Assembly: GCA_023434095.1 (NCBI GenBank) | Contig: JAEYTJ010000173.1 | Coordinates: 1 to 17,249 of the forward strand | Direction: 5' to 3' | Origin: Pseudomonadota bacterium | GTDB lineage: Bacteria > Pseudomonadota > Alphaproteobacteria > Rhizobiales > Xanthobacteraceae | DNA: 17,249 nt | Shown: positions 6,947 through 12,735 of the stretch, piece by piece | Position numbering within the stretch: the stretch's first letter is position 1 | Layout: the number at the start of each line of letters is the position of its first letter | Made by a program: the position numbers and the translations under genes | Notes under the pieces: model-generated | Database searches by the model: none | Told to the model about the DNA's origin: nothing | The model's input: only the letters and a program-made list of their open reading frames with translations

Positions 6947-8119
6947 ATGGCGCAAGCCGAGATCAGGGCAGTGCCGAGCGGGGAGGCGGAGCGGGCACCG
7001 GCCGGCGAGCCGATTCCGATCACCTTGCGCAAGCCGGCGCCGGACGTGACGGTGCCCGCGGCCCCGGCCGCCGAGGCACCGCCGCCGAAGGGTTCGCGCC
7101 GGAAGCTGGTGTTCGCCGCCGTCCTCCTCGCCGCCCTCGCGGGGGCGGGCTATTACGGCGCGGGCTGGTGGCAGGTGGGCCGGTTCATGGTCTCCACCGA
7201 CGACGCCTATGTCGGGGCCGACACCTCCATCCTCGCCGCGAAGGTGGCGGGCCATGTCGTGGCGCTCGATGTCGAGACCAACCAGAGCGTGAAGGCCGGT
7301 GACGTCATCGCCCGCATCGACGACGGCGACTATCAGCTCGCGCTCAAGGCGGCGGAGGACAAGATCGCCACCCAGCAGGCGACCATCGACCGTTATGGTC
7401 AGCAGATGGCGGCGGCGCGGGCAGAGATCGACCAGGCGCAGGCGGAGCTCACCTCGGAGAATGCCGAGCTGGAGCGCGCCGGCCGCGAACTGGCCCGCCA
7501 GACCGAGCTGATGAAGGACCAGTTCTCCAGCCGCGCCACGCTGGAGAAGGCGCAGGCCGATCGCGACAAGGCGCAGGCCGCTGTCGATGCCGGCAAGGCG
7601 AATGTGGCCTCCGCGCAGGCCAATGTCGCCGTGCTCGACGCCCAGCGCACCGAAGCCGTGCGCACGCTGGACGAGCTGAACACCGCCCGCGACCAGGCCC
7701 AGCGCGACCTCGACTTCACCGTCGTGAAGGCGCCCTTCGATGGCGTCGTCGGCAACCGCGCGGTGCAGGTCGGCCAGCTCGTGCAGGCCGGCACGCGGAT
7801 CGCGGCGCTGGTGCCGATGGATCAGGTCTATGTCGACGCCAATTTCAAGGAGACCCAGCTCGGCCGGTTGCATCCCGGGCAGGAGGTCGACGTCGCGGTC
7901 GATGCCTATCCCGACGAGACCTTCCATGGCCGCGTGGTCAGCGTCGCGCCGGCGTCGGGTTCGGTGTTCAGCCTGCTGCCGCCGGAAAACGCCACCGGCA
8001 ATTTCACCAAGATCGTCCAGCGCGTTCCGGTGCGGATAGAGCTCGACGCCGCCGCCCGCGACAAGGCGGAGCTGCGCCCGGGCATGTCCGTCGTCGCTAC
8101 CGTCGACACGCGCGGCTGA
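6947..8119 (+). CDS. EmrA/HlyD-type membrane fusion protein
   Basis: The 390-residue periplasmic adaptor couples an inner-membrane MFS pump to an outer-membrane channel. I chose the ATG at 6947 (GGAGG at 6936-6940, six bases upstream); the open frame to its left is the shadow of tetR. Layout: a cytoplasmic Pro/Ala-rich tail (1-50); one transmembrane helix (about 53-76); the family motif TDDAYVGAD (84-92); a split lipoyl domain, VAGHVVALDVETNQSVKAGD (100-119) and VVKAPFDGVVGN (259-270); a long alpha-helical coiled coil between them (about 132-256); and a beta-barrel (YVDANFKETQL, GMSVVATVDT). Length fits EmrA. The emrB-type gene follows 16 bp on, so they form one operon under the TetR operators. 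No TolC-like channel is encoded here; one must be supplied from elsewhere. Confidence 0.93.
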   Translation: MAQAEIRAVPSGEAERAPAGEPIPITLRKPAPDVTVPAAPAAEAPPPKGSRRKLVFAAVLLAALAGAGYYGAGWWQVGRFMVSTDDAYVGADTSILAAKVAGHVVALDVETNQSVKAGDVIARIDDGDYQLALKAAEDKIATQQATIDRYGQQMAAARAEIDQAQAELTSENAELERAGRELARQTELMKDQFSSRATLEKAQADRDKAQAAVDAGKANVASAQANVAVLDAQRTEAVRTLDELNTARDQAQRDLDFTVVKAPFDGVVGNRAVQVGQLVQAGTRIAALVPMDQVYVDANFKETQLGRLHPGQEVDVAVDAYPDETFHGRVVSVAPASGSVFSLLPPENATGNFTKIVQRVPVRIELDAAARDKAELRPGMSVVATVDTRG

Positions 8120-8135
8120 GCGTCGGGAGGCGCAA

Positions 8136-9707
8136 ATGTCGGACACCACAGCCCCAGCCGGAGCCGCGCCGCGCGCGACCTCCACCGAGGGAAGGCGCAT
8201 GTTCGCCTTCCTGTGCATGGTGTTCGGCATGTTCATGGCGATCCTGGACATCCAGATCGTCTCCGCCTCGCTCTCGGAGATCCAGGCCGGGCTCGCCGCC
8301 TCCTCGGACGAAATTTCCTGGGTGCAGACCAGCTACCTCATCGCCGAGGTGGTGATGATCCCGCTGTCCGGCTTCCTGTCGCGGGCGCTGTCCACGCGCT
8401 GGCTGTTCGCCGCCTCGGCGGTGGGCTTCACGGTGATGAGCTTCATGTGCGCCACCGCGACCTCGATCGACCAGATGATCGTCTATCGCGCGCTGCAGGG
8501 CTTTCTCGGCGGCGGCATGATCCCGACCGTGTTCGCCGCCGCCTATTCCGTCTTCCCGCGCGAGAAGCAGGGCGTCGTCGCGCCGCTCATCGGCCTGGTG
8601 GCAACGCTGGCGCCGACCATCGGCCCGACCATCGGCGGCTATCTCACCGACCTGTTCTCCTGGCACTGGCTGTTTCTGGTCAACATCATCCCCGGCATCT
8701 TCGTCGTCGTCACCACGGTGACGCTGGTGGATTTCGACGAGCCCGACCTCGCTCTGCTCGACCGCTTCGACTGGTGGGGCCTCCTCTTCATGGCCGGCTT
8801 CCTCGGCAGCCTCGAATTCGTGCTGGAGGAAGGGCCGACCAATGACTGGTTCGCGGATGAGTGGATCGTCATCTTCACCGTGCTGGGCGCGGTGTCGGCG
8901 GTGGCGTTCTTCGCCCGCGTCTTCATGGCCCGCGAGCCGGTGGTCGATCTGCGCGCCTTCGCCAACCGCAACTTCGCCGTCGGCTCGGCCTTCAGCTTCG
9001 TGGTCGGCATCGGCCTCTACGGGCTGACCTATCTCTACCCGCTCTATCTCGCCCGGGTGCGCGGCTATTCGGCGCTGATGATCGGCGAGACGATGTTCGT
9101 CTCCGGCCTCGCCATGTTCCTGTGCGCGCCCATCGCCGGCCGGCTGATGGGCAAGGTCGATCCGCGCGCGATGATCGCCTTCGGCTTCGCCGCCTTCGCG
9201 GTCGGGACGTGGCAGGTGACCGGCCTCACAGCCGACTGGGATTTCTGGGAACTGCTGGTGCCGCAGATCCTGCGCGGTGTCGGCATCATGATGGCAATGA
9301 TTCCGATCAACAACATCTCGCTCGGCACTCTGCCGCCGGACCAGCTCAAGAACGCCTCCGGCCTGTTCAACCTGATGCGAAATCTCGGCGGTGCCGTGGG
9401 GCTGGCCCTCATCAACACTGTGCTCAACGAGCGCTGGGACCTGCACCTCGCCCGCCTGCACGAAAGCGTGCAATGGGCGAACGAGGCGGCGGTGGAGCGG
9501 CTCGATTCCATGACCCGCGCGCTTTCCGCCATGGGCTCGGATGCCGGCACAGGCGCCCTCCGGCTGATGGCAGCGCAGGTGCGGGTACAGGCCGAGGTGA
9601 TGGCGTTCTCGGACGTATTCCTCGTGCTCACCGTGCTGTTCGTCGTCCTGTTCTTCGCCGCCCCGCTGCTGCGCCGGCCGACGCACAAGGTGGAGGGGGG
9701 ACACTGA
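8136..9707 (+). CDS. EmrB/QacA-type MFS multidrug exporter (DHA2, 14 TM)
   Basis: The 523-residue protein is a proton-driven drug exporter of the DHA2 family, the pump partner of the preceding adaptor. Family motifs are FMAILDIQIVSASLSEIQ (33-50), with Asp38 in TM1; YRALQGFLGGGMIP (117-130), the motif-B Arg118; APTIGPTIGGYL (159-170), the antiporter motif C; and FSWHWLFLVNIIPG (174-187). Hydrophobic segments continue to about residue 510, consistent with 14 helices. GGGAGG (8125-8130) lies five bases before the ATG. The DHA2 TM1 motif usually has Thr or Ala where Gln40 stands; this may shape substrate choice, but the ligand is unknown. A GC hairpin 11 bp after the stop may end the transcript. 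Confidence 0.94.
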   Translation: MSDTTAPAGAAPRATSTEGRRMFAFLCMVFGMFMAILDIQIVSASLSEIQAGLAASSDEISWVQTSYLIAEVVMIPLSGFLSRALSTRWLFAASAVGFTVMSFMCATATSIDQMIVYRALQGFLGGGMIPTVFAAAYSVFPREKQGVVAPLIGLVATLAPTIGPTIGGYLTDLFSWHWLFLVNIIPGIFVVVTTVTLVDFDEPDLALLDRFDWWGLLFMAGFLGSLEFVLEEGPTNDWFADEWIVIFTVLGAVSAVAFFARVFMAREPVVDLRAFANRNFAVGSAFSFVVGIGLYGLTYLYPLYLARVRGYSALMIGETMFVSGLAMFLCAPIAGRLMGKVDPRAMIAFGFAAFAVGTWQVTGLTADWDFWELLVPQILRGVGIMMAMIPINNISLGTLPPDQLKNASGLFNLMRNLGGAVGLALINTVLNERWDLHLARLHESVQWANEAAVERLDSMTRALSAMGSDAGTGALRLMAAQVRVQAEVMAFSDVFLVLTVLFVVLFFAAPLLRRPTHKVEGGH

Positions 9708-9717
9708 GTTTTCGCTT

Positions 9718-9752
9718 CCCCGTCGCGCCGGGCTCATTTGGGCGCGACGGGG
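9718..9752 (+). terminator. hairpin after the efflux operon, probable terminator
   Basis: CCCCGTCGCGCC (9718-9729) pairs perfectly with GGCGCGACGGGG (9741-9752) around an 11-nt loop, 11 bp after the emrB-type stop. There is no T-run after it, so it is not a classical intrinsic terminator; it may stop polymerase weakly or protect the 3' end. Confidence 0.5.
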
Positions 9753-9757
9753 GGAAC

Positions 9758-9846
9758 GTCATGGCCGGGCTCGCCCGTGCGCTGCGCCGTCCGGGAGGCC
9801 GCCCCCCCGCCCGAACGCGCAGAGCCGGTTTCGGCCCGGCCATGAC
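9758..9846. repeat. REP-like inverted repeat
   Basis: GTCATGGCCGGGC (9758-9770) is repeated exactly, inverted, at 9834-9846, with a 63-nt GC-rich spacer. From memory, CGTCATGGCCGGGCTTGT-type palindromes are dispersed in intergenic DNA of Bradyrhizobium and relatives. The arms are seen directly; the family link is inferred. Confidence 0.5.
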
Positions 9847-9848
9847 CT

Positions 9849-9900
9849 CACTGCCTCGCCCCGCCGGACGGAGGCTCGCAGGGCACTGCCTCGCCCCGCC
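9849..9900. repeat. 17-bp direct repeat pair
   Basis: CACTGCCTCGCCCCGCC occurs at 9849-9865 and again, identical, at 9884-9900, a 35-bp period. The second copy ends just before the putative -35 of the leuA promoter. Confidence 0.7.
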
Positions 9901-9901
9901 C

Positions 9902-9930
9902 TTGCCGTTTTGCCCGCGCTCGGCTATGAG
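9902..9930 (+). promoter_or_regulatory. probable leuA promoter
   Basis: TTGCCG (9902-9907), 17 bases, then TATGAG (9925-9930). Each hexamer matches the sigma-70 consensus at 4 of 6 positions. A start near 9937 would give a 5' leader of about 265 nt containing the leader peptide. Confidence 0.45.
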
Positions 9931-9969
9931 CGTGCTTCAGAGCAACCTCGCGAGAGCCGAGCCGTGACG

Positions 9970-10068
9970 ATGTCGTCCGACCGCCGTTCTTCCGCGACCC
10001 TGGCCGCGCTGCGGTTTCCGGGGAAGGCTCTGCTTGCGTCCGGGCTCCTTCTTCTTAGCCGCCCCTGA
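9970..10068 (+). CDS. leuL: leucine leader peptide of leuA
   Basis: A 32-codon frame (ATG 9970, TGA 10066-10068) encodes a peptide ending ALLASGLLLLSRP. Eight of 32 residues are Leu, six of them in a nine-residue stretch, with four in a row (codons 26-29, CTC CTT CTT CTT). CTT is uncommon in this GC-rich sequence, so the run should be sensitive to leucyl-tRNA charging. The position, 135 bp before leuA, and the codon content fit attenuation control of leucine synthesis, a mechanism predicted for leuA in alphaproteobacteria. The stop codon lies inside the left arm of a stem (10062-10103). The Shine-Dalgarno is weak. The peptide itself probably has no function. Confidence 0.65.
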   Translation: MSSDRRSSATLAALRFPGKALLASGLLLLSRP

Positions 10069-10103
10069 GGGCCGGCCGGGCTTCGCGCCTGGGCGCTCAG
10101 GGG
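10062..10103 (+). promoter_or_regulatory. leuA leader stem-loop (candidate attenuator)
   Basis: CCCCTGAG (10062-10069) pairs perfectly with CTCAGGGG (10096-10103). An inner stem, CCGGGC/GCCTGG (one G-U), closes a TTCGC loop. The structure overlaps the leader-peptide stop codon, so a ribosome stalled at the Leu codons or sitting at the stop would affect it differently. No T-run follows, so it is not a standard terminator. Confidence 0.5.
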
Positions 10104-10188
10104 ATGACGCCTCCCGCCGAAACGTCAGATGTGCGCCGGACGATGCCGCGAGGGCCAGCGAGCCCCGCCGCTCCCGGTGCCGGAGCTG

Positions 10189-10195
10189 AGAAGGA
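10189..10195 (+). promoter_or_regulatory. leuA Shine-Dalgarno, complementary to leader Leu codons
   Basis: AGAAGGA, seven bases before the leuA ATG, is the exact reverse complement of TCCTTCT at 10046-10052 inside the run of four Leu codons of the leader peptide. One further G-U pair can extend it. Confidence 0.4.
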
Positions 10196-10202
10196 AGCCC
10201 CC

Positions 10203-11768
10203 ATGTCCATTCCTCATGACCGCGTCGTCATTTTCGACACCACCTTGCGCGACGGCGAGCAGTGCCCCGGCGCCTCGATGACGCTGGAAGAGAAGCTGGA
10301 AGTCGCCGATCTCCTCGACACGATGGGCGTCGATGTGATCGAGGCCGGCTTTCCCATCGCCTCCAACGGTGATTTCGAGAGCGTTGCCGAGATCGCTCGC
10401 CGCACCAAGCGCGCGGTGGTTGCCGGCCTCGCCCGCGCCATCCCCGCCGACATCGCCCGCGCCGGCGAGGCGGTGAAGTTCGCCCAGCGCCCGCGCATCC
10501 ACACCTTCGTCTCCACCTCGCCGATCCATCTCGAACACCAGATGCGCAAGACGCAGGATCAGGTGATCGACATCATCACCGCGACGGTGACGCAGGCGCG
10601 CAACCTGATCGACGACATCGAGTGGTCGGCGATGGACGCCACCCGCACGCCCATCGACTATCTCTCGCGCTGCGTGGAAACGGCGGTGAAGGCCGGCGCC
10701 ACCACCATCAACCTGCCGGACACGGTGGGCTATGCCACCCCGTCGGAATATGAGGCGATGTTCCGTCAGGTGCGCGCCTACATCCTCGACCGCGTGCCCA
10801 ATGGCGAGCAGATCATCTTCTCCGCCCATTGCCATGACGATCTGGGCCTCGCCGTGGCCAATTCTCTGGCGGCGCTGGCCGGCGGCGCGCGGCAGATCGA
10901 GTGCACTATCAACGGCCTCGGCGAGCGTGCCGGCAATGCGGCGCTGGAAGAGGTGGTGATGGCCATCCGCACTCGCGGCGACGTGCTGCCCTTCGCCACC
11001 GGCATCGAGGCGACCATGCTGACCCGCGCCTCCAAGCTGGTCTCGGCCGTCACCTCCTTCCCGGTGCAGTACAACAAGGCGATCGTCGGCCGGAACGCCT
11101 TTGCCCATGAGAGCGGCATCCACCAGGACGGCATGCTGAAGAACAACACCACCTACGAGATCATGACCCCCGACAGCGTCGGCGTGTCCAAGACCTCGCT
11201 GGTGATGGGCAAGCATTCCGGCCGTGCCGCCTTCCGCGACAAGCTGAAGGCGCTGGGCTACGAGCTGGGCGAGAACGCCTTGAACGACGCCTTCAGCCGC
11301 TTCAAGGAACTCGCCGACCGCAAGAAGGTGGTCTATGACGAGGACATTGAGGCGCTGGTCGATCACGAGATCGCCGCCGCCCATGACCGCATGAAGCTGG
11401 TCTCGCTCAGCGTCATCGCCGGCAGCCACGGCCCGCAGCGCGCCACCATGAAGATGAAGGTGGACGGCGTGCTGGTGACCGAGGAATGCGAGGGCAATGG
11501 CCCGGTCGACGCGGTGTTCAACTGCATCAAGGCCATCGTCCCGCACGAGGCGAAGCTGGCGCTCTATCAGGTCCACGCCGTGACCGAGGGCACGGACGCG
11601 CAGGCGGAAGTCTCGGTGCGGCTGGAGGATGGCGACAAGGCGGTGACCGGGCGCGGTTCCGATCCCGACACGCTGGTCGCCTCGGCGCAGGCCTACATCA
11701 TCGCGCTCAACAAGCTGGCGACCAAGCGCGGCAGCCTGAACGCGCAGGCGCAGCCGGCGGCGGAATAG
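10203..11768 (+). CDS. leuA: 2-isopropylmalate synthase
   Basis: The 521-residue enzyme condenses acetyl-CoA with 2-oxoisovalerate to 2-isopropylmalate, the first committed step of leucine synthesis. The N-terminal TIM barrel opens with FDTTLRDGEQCPGASM (11-26), with metal-ligand Asp12. The metal-binding pair His209-x-His211 is in HCHDDLGLAVAN, and INGLGERAGNAALEEV follows. HESGIHQDG marks the linker. The C-terminal domain (about 395-510, with GRGSDPDTLVASAQAYI) is the leucine-binding allosteric domain, so feedback inhibition is expected. I chose the ATG at 10203 because AAGGA (10191-10195) lies seven bases upstream and the family N-terminus begins there; the in-frame ATG at 10104 would add 33 unrelated residues without a good ribosome site. 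The length and C-terminal domain fit LeuA rather than homocitrate or citramalate synthase. A strong terminator follows. Confidence 0.96.
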   Translation: MSIPHDRVVIFDTTLRDGEQCPGASMTLEEKLEVADLLDTMGVDVIEAGFPIASNGDFESVAEIARRTKRAVVAGLARAIPADIARAGEAVKFAQRPRIHTFVSTSPIHLEHQMRKTQDQVIDIITATVTQARNLIDDIEWSAMDATRTPIDYLSRCVETAVKAGATTINLPDTVGYATPSEYEAMFRQVRAYILDRVPNGEQIIFSAHCHDDLGLAVANSLAALAGGARQIECTINGLGERAGNAALEEVVMAIRTRGDVLPFATGIEATMLTRASKLVSAVTSFPVQYNKAIVGRNAFAHESGIHQDGMLKNNTTYEIMTPDSVGVSKTSLVMGKHSGRAAFRDKLKALGYELGENALNDAFSRFKELADRKKVVYDEDIEALVDHEIAAAHDRMKLVSLSVIAGSHGPQRATMKMKVDGVLVTEECEGNGPVDAVFNCIKAIVPHEAKLALYQVHAVTEGTDAQAEVSVRLEDGDKAVTGRGSDPDTLVASAQAYIIALNKLATKRGSLNAQAQPAAE

Positions 11769-11804
11769 TTCTTTCCGCGCGACGCGCACCGCCCTGAAAC
11801 GACG

Positions 11805-11836
11805 AGAGCCCCGGCCGATGGCCGGGGCTCTTTTTT
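11805..11836 (+). terminator. leuA intrinsic terminator
   Basis: AGAGCCCCGGCC (11805-11816), a GAT loop, and GGCCGGGGCTCT (11820-11831) form a perfect 12-bp stem followed by TTTTTT. This is a classical Rho-independent terminator 37 bp after the leuA stop. Confidence 0.95.
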
Positions 11837-11954
11837 GATTCAACGGCGCGTGGCCTGTCGTGGCGGCCCTTTCCGCTGGCGGCCATAATGCTGCCGGGCG
11901 CATAGGGGATGGCTTTCGGGATCACCGGAGGCTCCCCGTGCCGGCCCATCCTGC

Positions 11955-12692
11955 ATGATCGCCGTCTCGTCCCTGCCGGGCGCCGTCCACGGTCTGCTGG
12001 AAGCCGAAGAGCGCCAGCCGCCGCCGGCCCGCTCCGCCGCCGAGGCCGCGCGGCTCATCGCCTCCGCGCTGCTGCATCTCGGCGTGCTGGCGGCGCTTGT
12101 ACTGGTGGGGGCGAGGGATTTTCCCGAGCCGGCGGACGCGCCGGCACTGGAAACGGAAATCATCAGTTCCCAGGAATTTGCGGCGCTGCGCGCCGCACCG
12201 GCACCAGTCTCATCATTGCCATCGGCGGAGACACTGCCGCGCGGGGGCGAGGCAGTGCCCTCGGCGCCGTCGCGTGTTCTCCCCGCAAAGCCAGCCGCGG
12301 CGCCGGAGATGGTGCGCCCGTCGCGGATGCTCTCGGAACAGGCGTTGGACGCTCCGCGCAGCCGGAACCTGCGCCGCGAACTGGCGCGGCTCGGCGAGGA
12401 GGATCGCCTCGCCCAGCTCTGCGATCTCGAGGCGATGGAGCAGATCCACGCCTGGCGCCCGGAGTTCCAGCCCGACCGGCTGGTCGACTACGCCTCGGGC
12501 GATACGGCGCTGGAGGGAGCTGTGTTCACCGCGAGGGGCGGCGCCTTCCGCAGCCGGCGCCAATGGTACGAGGTCGCCTATCGGTGCGAACTGGACGCGC
12601 CGCGGCGCAAGGTCGTGGGATTCGCCTTCCATGTCGGTGGGGCGATCCCGCGCGAGGACTGGGTGGCCTATAATCTGCCGACCCTGCATTGA
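11955..12692 (+). CDS. DUF930-type membrane-anchored protein
   Basis: The 245-residue protein looks like DUF930, a family of unknown function known mainly from Rhizobiales. Layout: a short cytoplasmic tail, one transmembrane helix (about 33-53), a Pro/Ala-rich periplasmic linker (about 57-125) and a compact C-terminal domain (about 126-245). That domain has LARLGEEDRLAQLCDLEAMEQI, written here in pieces as LARLGEEDR and LAQLCDLEAMEQI, and RQWYEVAYRCELD. The two Cys, 156 and 211, could form a disulfide. The overall plan is like TonB, but I see no TonB C-terminal motif and no ExbB/ExbD neighbours. The ATG at 11955 lacks a close Shine-Dalgarno; GGAGG (11927-11931) is 23 bases away, so the start is somewhat uncertain, though no other good start is in frame. 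A weak -10-like CATAAT is at 11884. Confidence 0.75.
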   Translation: MIAVSSLPGAVHGLLEAEERQPPPARSAAEAARLIASALLHLGVLAALVLVGARDFPEPADAPALETEIISSQEFAALRAAPAPVSSLPSAETLPRGGEAVPSAPSRVLPAKPAAAPEMVRPSRMLSEQALDAPRSRNLRRELARLGEEDRLAQLCDLEAMEQIHAWRPEFQPDRLVDYASGDTALEGAVFTARGGAFRSRRQWYEVAYRCELDAPRRKVVGFAFHVGGAIPREDWVAYNLPTLH

Positions 12693-12694
12693 AA

Positions 12695-12722
12695 TCGCGC
12701 CCGGCTGAAAGGCCGGGCGCGA
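12695..12722. terminator. shared hairpin between convergent genes
   Basis: TCGCGCCCGGC (12695-12705) and GCCGGGCGCGA (12712-12722) form a perfect 11-bp stem with a TGAAAG loop. It sits in the 43-bp gap between the DUF930 and DUF6600 stops, where it could serve both strands. T-runs are short or absent. Confidence 0.6.
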
Positions 12723-12735
12723 CTCTGACGAGGCC

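Larger units (their letters stand above)
9708..9969. other. intergenic region, repeats and leuA promoter
   Basis: The full gene-poor gap between emrB and leuA is 495 bp. This left part holds, in order: a strong hairpin (9718-9752), a long inverted repeat (9758-9846), a 17-bp direct repeat (9849-9900) and a likely sigma-70 promoter (9902-9930). The right part (9970-10202) holds a leader peptide and RNA stems. I see no protein gene other than the leader peptide. Confidence 0.7.

Noticed and set aside
8097..9737. 546-codon open frame opposite the emrB-type gene
   Set aside because: Rich in His, Glu and Gly with no recognisable family; mirrors the codons of the MFS gene.
10104..10202. 33-residue N-terminal extension of LeuA from an upstream ATG
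   Set aside because: Not typical of LeuA, no properly spaced ribosome site, and it lies in the regulatory leader.
10125..11903. 592-codon open frame opposite leuA
   Set aside because: Fully covered by leuA on the other strand and runs across its terminator; composition is that of an antisense shadow.
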